Below, one piece after another: positions 18,925-25,665 of a DNA stretch of 64,000 nucleotides. The stretch is taken from positions 62,001 to 126,000 of the forward strand of contig ABCO01000002.1 in NCBI GenBank assembly GCA_000170815.1, given 5' to 3'. The translations under genes were made by a program, and so were the position numbers. The DNA is from an unidentified eubacterium SCB49 (lineage in GTDB: Bacteria > Bacteroidota > Bacteroidia > Flavobacteriales > Flavobacteriaceae). Position 1 is the stretch's first letter. Each line of letters starts with the position of its first letter. A model generated the notes under the pieces. The model had not been told where the DNA came from. It made no database searches and worked only from the letters and a program-made list of their open reading frames with translations.

Positions 18925-20415
18925 TTATTGATTTTCCCAATCTGGCATTTTACCTTCTGGAGCAATAACTTCAAATCCTACATTATCATCATTAAAATCA
19001 TGAACATAGACCTGAGAAGGTTCATTAAAACCCCTTCCTTTATGAGTATAAATCACTTTATCTTCATTTGGAGAAAAACGTGGGTCTATATTTAAGTAAC
19101 CCGTTTCTACCTCAGTTGCTAGTTCTACGCTTGTATTAGCAAGTATATTATAAATAAACATTCGCGCATCTTGTAAACTGTAGTTAGGTAACTCGCTACC
19201 TGAAGTGTCATAATAATACAACAATTGTGTTCCATCTACATTTAAGTTTACACCTCCTGCTCCGCCTGGAACACCGCTGAGTATTACATCTTGAACATCA
19301 CCAGCAGTATTAACTGTAAATATCTCTACATTATACCCTTCACTATTATTTGTCTTTACAGCAATTACATCATTAAATCTACTCCAGTCTACATTTGTTA
19401 CAAAATTTCCATTAGTGGTTTCATACAAGGTAGTAAGTCCAGTTCCATTTTCTGCAATTCGATACAATTTGGTAAACGCTGGGTACAATAAAAAATCACC
19501 TTGAGGAGACCAAGTATAGTCTAATTCATCAAAACTAAAGCCCTGAACCGGTTGCGAATTTGTTATTTGCGTTTGGTTGTTACCATCTTCATCCATTGTA
19601 AAAATATGCACATTACCTCCTATAGTACGTAGAAATGCAATTTTCTTGGTGATAGAATTTCTTCTTGGCCTAAAACTATTTACATCTAAATCTGTAAGTC
19701 TTAACTCATTTCCTTCTTCATCAGTTGAAAAAATCACATTATTACCATTTATTTCTTTGACAAATAAAATATTGAGTTTTGGTAAAGTGGTTGTTTTAAA
19801 ATTAAACAAAGGACTCTGCACAGGCTCATTAACATTATCTGTAGCAGCTACTTGCCAAAAATAGCGTGTAGAGTATAACAAATCCTGAACCACTAAAGTA
19901 GTATCTACTACACTTTCAAAAACTGCCACATCATCATTTGCGTCATTATAAAGCGTTACCGTATAGTTCACATCATCGTCTTCATTTTCGTCCATTGAAG
20001 ACCAAACAAGTTCTATCTCTGTAGGAACATCGACCGCATTATCTTCAGGCAAAAGCAACTCTGGAATAGTAGGCGCTGTATTATCAGTTTCTTCAAGTTT
20101 CATTTCAAAAACCAATTCAACTAAGGTTCCATTGGTCACATTTGCTATTTCAAACTGAGAAACATATCCATCTAAATCAGCTTGGACAGAATAGCTTTCA
20201 TCAGCTACACTCTCAATAGAAAAAAGCCCATTTGCATCTGTAAAAACAGTGCTTGTTGAAGGCTGAGTTGAGATTTTTACATTTGCTAATTTTTCATTCG
20301 TACCATCAGCGATAACAGTACCAGTGATAGTTCCAACGTCTGAATCTCCCAAACGATCTTCACTACACCCTATTATTAACACTAAAAAACTAAGAATATA
20401 AATTGAATATTTCAT
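18925..20415 (-). CDS. lipoprotein with CarboxypepD_reg, FnIII-like and TolB-like propeller domains
   Basis: This 496-aa protein has a lipobox (LSFLVLIIGC, Cys17). A carboxypeptidase-regulatory-like domain follows (about 27-105; GTITGTVIADGTNEKLANVKI, GLFSIESV), then an FnIII-like domain (about 115-210; PTIPELLLPEDNAVDVPTEIELVWSS). A six-bladed TolB/WD40-like propeller with EDGNNQTQITNS, YTWSPQGDFLLYPA and DPRFSPNEDKVIYTH fills the rest. The ATG lies 4 bases after the csgG stop, so it belongs to the curli operon as its last gene. A surface anchoring or secretion-associated role is inferred. It has no counterpart in the E. coli csg genes. Confidence 0.8.
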   Translation of the reverse strand: MKYSIYILSFLVLIIGCSEDRLGDSDVGTITGTVIADGTNEKLANVKISTQPSTSTVFTDANGLFSIESVADESYSVQADLDGYVSQFEIANVTNGTLVELVFEMKLEETDNTAPTIPELLLPEDNAVDVPTEIELVWSSMDENEDDDVNYTVTLYNDANDDVAVFESVVDTTLVVQDLLYSTRYFWQVAATDNVNEPVQSPLFNFKTTTLPKLNILFVKEINGNNVIFSTDEEGNELRLTDLDVNSFRPRRNSITKKIAFLRTIGGNVHIFTMDEDGNNQTQITNSQPVQGFSFDELDYTWSPQGDFLLYPAFTKLYRIAENGTGLTTLYETTNGNFVTNVDWSRFNDVIAVKTNNSEGYNVEIFTVNTAGDVQDVILSGVPGGAGGVNLNVDGTQLLYYYDTSGSELPNYSLQDARMFIYNILANTSVELATEVETGYLNIDPRFSPNEDKVIYTHKGRGFNEPSQVYVHDFNDDNVGFEVIAPEGKMPDWENQ

Positions 20416-20419
20416 ACTA

Positions 20420-21796
20420 TTAAAATCCTAAATTATAATTAACCCCTAATAAAAAACTCAAATAATTATCATCTCTATCACCATAAATGATACTATCTAC
20501 TTTATCACTCATCACAAAATGATAGCTTGTATTAGCAAATAATACAAGGTCATTATTTATATGATATTCTAAACCACCTCCATATTGAAACTTAAGAAAC
20601 GAATTTAAATGCTGTAAATATTTTGTTTCTTTTGCGTCTACAAATGTTAGTGCACCAATACCTCCAAAAACATAAGGAGAGAATTTATCTTTTTTAAGCA
20701 ACCTATATTCAAGATTTAAATTTTGGCCAACCCAAAGCTTACGGTTTTGAGGTGTAGAATTTAATCTGAAGAAATTTAAATCTAAATTAGCTCTTAATTG
20801 GTCAGAAAAATGATACTTATATCCTAATTGAACATTAAAATCGGGCTCTCTAGTATCATAATCTCCATCAACAAGAACGGCACCTGCCGCCACTTTCATG
20901 CTATGTTTTTGAGTTGATGAATGAAAATCTCTTTCATATAAACCTAGCGCTTCTTCTGCTGCTTTTTCTCTCTCATAGGTCTCTAAAACTCCAATAACAT
21001 CATCTTCTTCACCTTCCATATTCCACAAATTATCTTTTATCCCTTCATACACAAGATCTACAACTGCTTTTTCTATTGCTTCTTTAACCGCTAATTCTGC
21101 AGGTTCATTTTTAGTAAAGCCCATCTCAGCTTCTAGTAGACGTTCAAATTTCACAAACCTAAATATACCCGCATCAGCACCTTGAGATAAAATAGTTTTA
21201 GAAACATATACTGTTTTTAGAACTTCACCCGTAGAGGTTGAAATAGCTCTTAAATAAACCGTTATCCTATCTTGCCTGTAGCTCACAGAACCACCTGCCC
21301 CAAAATATCTAGCTCCTGCACCACCAGTTAAGATATTTGTATCATAAGAAACAACACCTCCTTCTAATAAAATACCTGCAAATAGTAAAGGTTTTAATTT
21401 TTGAGGTTGTTGTCCTGCCGGTGTATAATCTCTTCTAGTCTTCTCAATAATACTACGCTCATTAAGTAAATTGTTTAGATTCTCTCTTTCAATAGGTCTA
21501 AACCATTCAGAATCTTCTAAAGCTTTTAACAAAATTGCTGTTGTCCCTTGTGAAACTGCAGTACTAAAAGAACTTCCGACATCAGTAAGTTTAAATTGCC
21601 CTGTTTGATCTCTAAAATTATATACCCCCACCACTACTTTATCAGAGGCTTTAGGCAAATTAGAGAGTGCATTATTTTTTCCTGTTAGTTCACCTGTTCG
21701 CGCTTCTTGCACATTATAAGGCTGGTTTAGCATTGCTCCACAACTCGTTAAGGTTACGAAAACAAATAACAATACTAACTTTTCAAAATATTTCAT
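20420..21796 (-). CDS. csgG: curli secretion channel CsgG with extra C-terminal beta-barrel-like domain
   Basis: This 458-aa lipoprotein (TLTSC, Cys19) has a CsgG domain at about 45-260: VVVGVYNFRDQTGQFKL, FSTAVSQGTTAILLKALEDSEWFRPIERENLNNLLNER (shown in two halves in the protein), LLFAGILLEGGVVSYD and YRQDRITVYLRAIST. CsgG forms the nonameric outer-membrane pore that exports curlin subunits. Known CsgG is about 277 residues. Here about 180 more follow, with alternating strand pattern and a final aromatic residue (FLLGVNYNLGF), like a small outer-membrane barrel. It sits between csgF and the propeller lipoprotein. Confidence 0.9.
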   Translation of the reverse strand: MKYFEKLVLLFVFVTLTSCGAMLNQPYNVQEARTGELTGKNNALSNLPKASDKVVVGVYNFRDQTGQFKLTDVGSSFSTAVSQGTTAILLKALEDSEWFRPIERENLNNLLNERSIIEKTRRDYTPAGQQPQKLKPLLFAGILLEGGVVSYDTNILTGGAGARYFGAGGSVSYRQDRITVYLRAISTSTGEVLKTVYVSKTILSQGADAGIFRFVKFERLLEAEMGFTKNEPAELAVKEAIEKAVVDLVYEGIKDNLWNMEGEEDDVIGVLETYEREKAAEEALGLYERDFHSSTQKHSMKVAAGAVLVDGDYDTREPDFNVQLGYKYHFSDQLRANLDLNFFRLNSTPQNRKLWVGQNLNLEYRLLKKDKFSPYVFGGIGALTFVDAKETKYLQHLNSFLKFQYGGGLEYHINNDLVLFANTSYHFVMSDKVDSIIYGDRDDNYLSFLLGVNYNLGF

Positions 21797-21804
21797 ATAT
21801 TATT

Positions 21805-22206
21805 TTAGTTAGGTATAATAATTTGGGTTTGCTCTGCAGTAGTAGTGTCTAGAATATTAATCACTAGTCCGTTTAGAGATTCGACAATCTCAAGTTCTAA
21901 AGATCCAAAACTAAATGTGCCCGGCTCAAACTCACCAGTACCAAATTGATCTGCAAATGCTGTTCTAGAAAGCTGAGCTAAAAGCTGACTGTTTAATGAT
22001 TCATTAAATTGCTCTAACGAACCAATTTCATCTTCTCTCACACTCGGATCTTCAATACTATTTTGTGCAGACGCAGAACTAAGCAACCATTGATAATTAA
22101 ACGTTTCTCCTCCAAAAGCTGGATTCACAGGCTTATACACTAGTTGCTGTGCAGACACAGAACTAACAAGACCTACAAAAAGTAAAAAAAATAGGGATTT
22201 ATACAT
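21805..22206 (-). CDS. csgF: curli assembly factor CsgF
   Basis: This 133-aa secreted protein has a signal peptide (FFLLFVGLVSSVSAQ) followed by the CsgF N-terminal segment QLVYKPVNPAFGGETFNYQWLLSSASAQN. That segment inserts into the CsgG pore in known systems. FGSLELEIVESLNGLVINILD matches the CsgF C-terminal block. CsgF couples export to nucleation at the cell surface. It lies 18 bases downstream of csgE and 8 bases upstream of csgG on the minus strand. Confidence 0.9.
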   Translation of the reverse strand: MYKSLFFLLFVGLVSSVSAQQLVYKPVNPAFGGETFNYQWLLSSASAQNSIEDPSVREDEIGSLEQFNESLNSQLLAQLSRTAFADQFGTGEFEPGTFSFGSLELEIVESLNGLVINILDTTTAEQTQIIIPN

Positions 22207-22224
22207 AGGTTTAAATTTTAAGAG

Positions 22225-22980
22225 CTAAAGCCCTTGTAATTGTTTTTTTTGATTTTCTAGACGTAAAAAATGCTTTTTAATATTATTAACAGTAGCCTTT
22301 GCCATATCCTTCACATAATCGTAAGAAGGTCTTACAAAAAATTTTGCTACAACAACATTACCCACTTTTACTTCAATTCTTGTATTTCTACCTTGGGCAA
22401 ATTGTTCTTCAACCAATATCAACTCTTCTGTCTTAAGTTGGTTATATAAGTAAATGCTATAAAATTCTTTAAAGAAATCCTTTCCATGTTTTGTCTTTGT
22501 TTTATCAGTAACAATTCCAATAATAGAGACTCCCTCTCTTTCTTTTACTAAATCACGCTTCTTTAAAGTGACTGGAGCATTTTTATCACTATCATTTATA
22601 GACCACCTATCTTTACCTACCAGTTTATTATCCGCATTATATACAAGAAACAAGACGACAGCTTTTTGATTTTTATTTACAGAAATTGTGGTAGAACTCA
22701 CAATCTCTCCTTCATTTCCTGAGAGTATTAAACTCCCTTCATATGTGTTTTTTATTGCATTTTCTGGCTCATTTACAATATCACCTACAATAGTTGTAAG
22801 TACATATCTACCAGAGAATACTATGTTTTTCTTATTAAAAGCCTCTGCTTTAACATCAATATATTCTGTAGAATTATCAATTAACAAATTTGCTTTTACA
22901 TCAACGTTATACTGACCAGCAGCAATTGTATAATTTACAATTATGAGAAATAGGCTGATATAAAGTTTAAATAAAGGCAT
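22225..22980 (-). CDS. csgE: CsgE with N-terminal Ig-like (CsgC/CsgH-like) extension
   Basis: This 251-aa protein has a signal peptide and two parts. Residues about 20-130 are beta-rich (NVDVKANLLIDNSTEYIDVKA, GSLILSGNEGEIVSS, KAVVLFLVYNADNKLVG) and resemble the small Ig-like curli chaperones. Residues about 135-251 match CsgE (REGVSIIGIVTDKTKTKHGKDFF, FYSIYLYNQLKTEELILVEEQ, GRNTRIEVKV, VVAKFFVRPSYDYV). CsgE is the periplasmic adaptor that caps CsgG and selects curlin. E. coli CsgE is about 129 residues, so the first half is an addition. It lies 2 bases after the csgB-like gene. Confidence 0.85.
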   Translation of the reverse strand: MPLFKLYISLFLIIVNYTIAAGQYNVDVKANLLIDNSTEYIDVKAEAFNKKNIVFSGRYVLTTIVGDIVNEPENAIKNTYEGSLILSGNEGEIVSSTTISVNKNQKAVVLFLVYNADNKLVGKDRWSINDSDKNAPVTLKKRDLVKEREGVSIIGIVTDKTKTKHGKDFFKEFYSIYLYNQLKTEELILVEEQFAQGRNTRIEVKVGNVVVAKFFVRPSYDYVKDMAKATVNNIKKHFLRLENQKKQLQGL

Positions 22981-22982
22981 CT

Positions 22983-23483
22983 CTAAAAACTAATTACCGA
23001 TATCGTTTTATTATTCCCTGCCATATTAATTGAAATATTGTTTGATATAGAATTACTACCTATTTTGGTAAGCGTTAGATTATCTCCTATTTGAGAGTTT
23101 ATACTATTAACCTCTTCAAAAGCACCGCCTAAAGCAGTTTCAAAAAAAGTGTTTGCATTTCCTTGTTGTACAATTTCGCTATTTATAGTTCCTGCATTGT
23201 AATAGCTAAACACCGAATTATCATCTCCTATTTGATATATCTCAACATTAGCCCTTGAAGAAACAACTTGGGTGACCGCTGTATTATTATAGCCCATTTG
23301 CTGAATATACACCTGATTTACATCTCCTACTTGTTGAAGCAGTTGCTGACCATCTAATGTATTAAAACTTGGGTTTACCTGAAGTATATTTTGTTTTTCG
23401 TCATTAGACAAATCAACCAATGAATTTTGAGCATTCAAAAAGGAAAAGCTCATAAAAAACAAAACAAAGTATATTGATTTCAT
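22983..23483 (-). CDS. csgB: minor curlin, CsgB-like
   Basis: This 166-aa secreted protein (signal FVLFFMSFSFLNAQ) carries degenerate curlin units of the form V-x-Q-x-G-x-x-N: VNQVYIQQMGYNNTAV, VEIYQIGDDN, SEIVQQGNANT, SQIGDNLT and a final NISINMAGNNKTISV. In E. coli CsgB nucleates CsgA fibres and stays anchored at the cell. The low repeat regularity, single-copy small size and position next to csgE fit that role here, but the CsgA/CsgB split is by analogy. Confidence 0.75.
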   Translation of the reverse strand: MKSIYFVLFFMSFSFLNAQNSLVDLSNDEKQNILQVNPSFNTLDGQQLLQQVGDVNQVYIQQMGYNNTAVTQVVSSRANVEIYQIGDDNSVFSYYNAGTINSEIVQQGNANTFFETALGGAFEEVNSINSQIGDNLTLTKIGSNSISNNISINMAGNNKTISVISF

Positions 23484-23533
23484 AAATTTATTTTTTCTTA
23501 AAAATATTAATCGAGGAACTTCTTTAATATCTT

Positions 23534-23568
23534 AAAGGGTAAGGCATAAATAACACCTTACCCCTTTA
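23534..23568 (-). promoter_or_regulatory. stem-loop between major and minor curlin genes
   Basis: AAAGGGTAAGG pairs with CCTTACCCCTTT (one bulged C) around an 11-base loop in the gap between the two curlin genes. No T-run follows on the minus strand, so it is better read as an mRNA-processing or stabilising stem, or a leaky terminator, that could keep curlin mRNA above that of the assembly genes. Confidence 0.55.
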
Positions 23569-23632
23569 GAAATTAACCTTAGACAATACCATATAAATAT
23601 GAATTATCTAATCTCACAATACACCTTAAATG

Positions 23633-25255
23633 TTATAGATTAATCTGTGTAACAGTTGCAGTGTTTGCTCCAAACTGGTTTACAGTACTTATATTTCCTG
23701 GTCCACCTACTAAATTTTCTTGAGTTACTGTAGCAGTGTTATCTGCATAAAAGAAAGAAGTTCCTTGATTAATATCAGACTGGTTTAACTCACCATTTTG
23801 TACCACATAAGCCTCATTTGTATAAGGTGATGAAAGTATATTAATAATCCCAGTCTCTTGTGTTACAGTAGAAAGTTGATTCCCTCCATTTTGGTCTACA
23901 TCACTGAAGTTATATATTCCTGTTTGGTTTACTATATTACCCTGTAAATATCCGGTAGGGTGTATTGAAGCAACTAGTTCATCACTAGTTTGATCAGACT
24001 CAGAAACATTCCCATATCCATCTTGAGTAATCTCAGCATAGTTAGAGTCATTAGTTTGATTAACTGTTGAAAGATTTTCATTTCCATCTTGAGATACAAC
24101 CGCTAAATTACCTTGAACATTAGCAATACCTGGGTTATCTTGATTTACATTAGAAATGTTATCATCTCCTATTTGAGTTACAATTGCTTCACTTAAGTTA
24201 CCAACTTGATCCACATAAGATTCGTTATCATCCCCATCTTGAGAAATTGTTGCCGCATTCCCTTGAACACCAGAAGCACCAGAATCTTGAGTAATTACAG
24301 AAAGATTATCATCACCAATTTGATACACGTCTGAAGAATTTAAATTACCATCTTGATCCACAAAAGATTCATTACTCTCACCACTTTGATATACAAAAGT
24401 ATCATTATCATCACCATTTTGGTCTACAGCTGAATAATTTAGATCACCAAATTGAATTACAGTTGCAGCATTAGTAGAACCATTTTGAACTACACCTGAA
24501 TCATTTAGCTCACCATTTTGATACACATATGCATAATTATCAGTACCATCTTGATCTACGTCTGAATCATTATCATCACCATCTTGACCTACAAATGCAT
24601 AATTATCACTACCATCTTGATCTACGTCTGAATCATTTGACTCACCATTTTGATACACAACTGCAGCATTATCATTACCATCTTGATCTACGTCTGAATA
24701 GTTAGATAACCCATATTGGTCTACATCTGCAACATTACCATTACCATCTTGATCTACGTCTGAATCATTTGATTCACCATATTGATACACAACTGCAGCA
24801 TTATCATTACCATCCTGATCTACGTCTGAATCATTAGATAAACCATATTGTTCTACGCCTGCAGCATTATCATCACCTAATTGATCTATAAAAGATGCAT
24901 TACCATCACCTAATTGTAATACATCTGCATCATTTAACTCACCATCTTGATACACCTCAGATGTTTGCACTAATGCGGTTCCAGTCCAAAAACCATGACC
25001 ACCGTCTTGAATAATATTTGCATCATTACTTGTACCGATTTGATCAACTATTGAGGAGTTCTCCCCATATTGATTCACATCTGCATTATTGGTTAGCCCA
25101 ATCTGATCAACATCACTAAAGTTCACATAAGAACCTACAGAGGCTTGCGTTACCGTAGCCGTGTTTGTCCCGGTTTGATCTACCTCACTTACGTTTTGTG
25201 CAAATGCACTACCTACTAATAAAAGTGCTCCTGCACTTAAAAATACCTTTTTCAT
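23633..25255 (-). CDS. csgA: major curlin, CsgA-like amyloid subunit with about 40 short repeats
   Basis: This 540-aa secreted protein (signal KKVFLSAGALLLVGSAFAQ) consists almost wholly of 11-residue curlin half-repeats of form V-x-Q-x-G-x-x-N, about 40 of them, against about ten in E. coli CsgA. They would stack as a beta-solenoid amyloid. The centre is strongly acidic: SDVDQDGNDN alternates with units such as YGESN or YGLSN, and DVDQDG (D-x-D-x-D-G) occurs five times. The C-terminal third is more irregular, with inserts. It is the first gene of the curli operon. Export by CsgG/E/F is inferred from context. Confidence 0.9.
   Translation of the reverse strand: MKKVFLSAGALLLVGSAFAQNVSEVDQTGTNTATVTQASVGSYVNFSDVDQIGLTNNADVNQYGENSSIVDQIGTSNDANIIQDGGHGFWTGTALVQTSEVYQDGELNDADVLQLGDGNASFIDQLGDDNAAGVEQYGLSNDSDVDQDGNDNAAVVYQYGESNDSDVDQDGNGNVADVDQYGLSNYSDVDQDGNDNAAVVYQNGESNDSDVDQDGSDNYAFVGQDGDDNDSDVDQDGTDNYAYVYQNGELNDSGVVQNGSTNAATVIQFGDLNYSAVDQNGDDNDTFVYQSGESNESFVDQDGNLNSSDVYQIGDDNLSVITQDSGASGVQGNAATISQDGDDNESYVDQVGNLSEAIVTQIGDDNISNVNQDNPGIANVQGNLAVVSQDGNENLSTVNQTNDSNYAEITQDGYGNVSESDQTSDELVASIHPTGYLQGNIVNQTGIYNFSDVDQNGGNQLSTVTQETGIINILSSPYTNEAYVVQNGELNQSDINQGTSFFYADNTATVTQENLVGGPGNISTVNQFGANTATVTQINL
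24535..24865 (-). repeat. tandem 66-bp repeat within the major curlin gene
   Basis: Five near-identical copies occur at an exact 66-bp period, marked by the (T/C)TGATCTACGTCTGAAT core starting at 24551, 24617, 24683, 24749 and 24815 on the plus strand. Each copy encodes one 22-residue curlin repeat with DSDVDQDG or YSDVDQDG. Confidence 0.9.
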
Positions 25256-25450
25256 AATTTAAAAGATTAATTGTTAATAATATAAAGATTAATTTATTTG
25301 GTTTGTAAAAACAAAGTCTATGATTAATACCTTAAATCTACACACCAAATATCATTATATATTATCAAACTTGCATACGTGTTTATACGTAGTCTTTGAC
25401 AAACCTAATTGCAAGTAGGAAATTACTTATTATAAAAAACGACAGGTGAC

Positions 25451-25549
25451 GCCGAAAAGCTTATTTGTTCGACGAAGAACGATAAAACATAGCTAAACCC
25501 AATATGTTAAATAAATGTTAATTTTACAGGAAAAAACTATGTTTTCGGC
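25451..25549. repeat. nested long-range inverted repeat upstream of curli operon
   Basis: CTATGTTTTCGGC (25537-25549) can pair with GCCGAAAA (25451-25458) and with AAAACATAG (25484-25492). The two left segments together are its complement, interrupted by about 25 bases that contain a small GTTC/GAAC hairpin at 25467-25480. This could be a structured RNA or DNA element; which strand is transcribed is not known. Confidence 0.45.
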
Positions 25550-25571
25550 AAACCATTGGACATTAACGACA

Positions 25572-25599
25572 AACGCCCACCTTTTTCAAGGTGGGCGTT
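25572..25599. terminator. GC-rich hairpin in curli/glnA gap
   Basis: AACGCCCACCTT and AAGGTGGGCGTT form a 12-bp stem with a four-base loop. No long T-run follows on either strand (TTAAATTATTT on plus, TGTCG on minus), so the direction is uncertain. Confidence 0.55.
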
Positions 25600-25610
25600 A
25601 AATTATTTAA

Positions 25611-25646
25611 TTATTACAGAGATTTTAATGTCAAAATCTCTGTAAT
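25611..25646 (-). terminator. hairpin downstream of glutamine synthetase
   Basis: TTATTACAGAGATTTT and AAAATCTCTGTAATAA form a perfect 16-bp stem with a 4- to 6-base loop, about 20 bases past the stop. AT-rich ends stand in for a T-run. Confidence 0.6.
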
Positions 25647-25665
25647 AAAACCAAATTCTCTATAT

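Larger units (their letters stand above)
25256..25665. other. 410-bp gap between glnA (III) and the curli operon, no gene seen
   Basis: No convincing coding frame is present. The gap holds the curli promoter region and leader on the minus strand, nested inverted repeats at 25451-25549, a GC-rich hairpin at 25572-25599 and the hairpin behind the glutamine synthetase gene at 25611-25646. A -7-like TAGGTTTG can be read on the minus strand near 25407, without a good -33 element. Confidence 0.6.

Noticed and set aside
24535..24865. Regular repeats at 66-bp period looked like a CRISPR array or satellite
   Set aside because: They are in frame in a 540-aa gene, encode curlin repeats, and both halves of each period are conserved, so there are no spacers.
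25536..25600. Twenty-codon frame in the curli/glnA gap
   Set aside because: Its second half is the GC-rich hairpin and it lacks any start signal.
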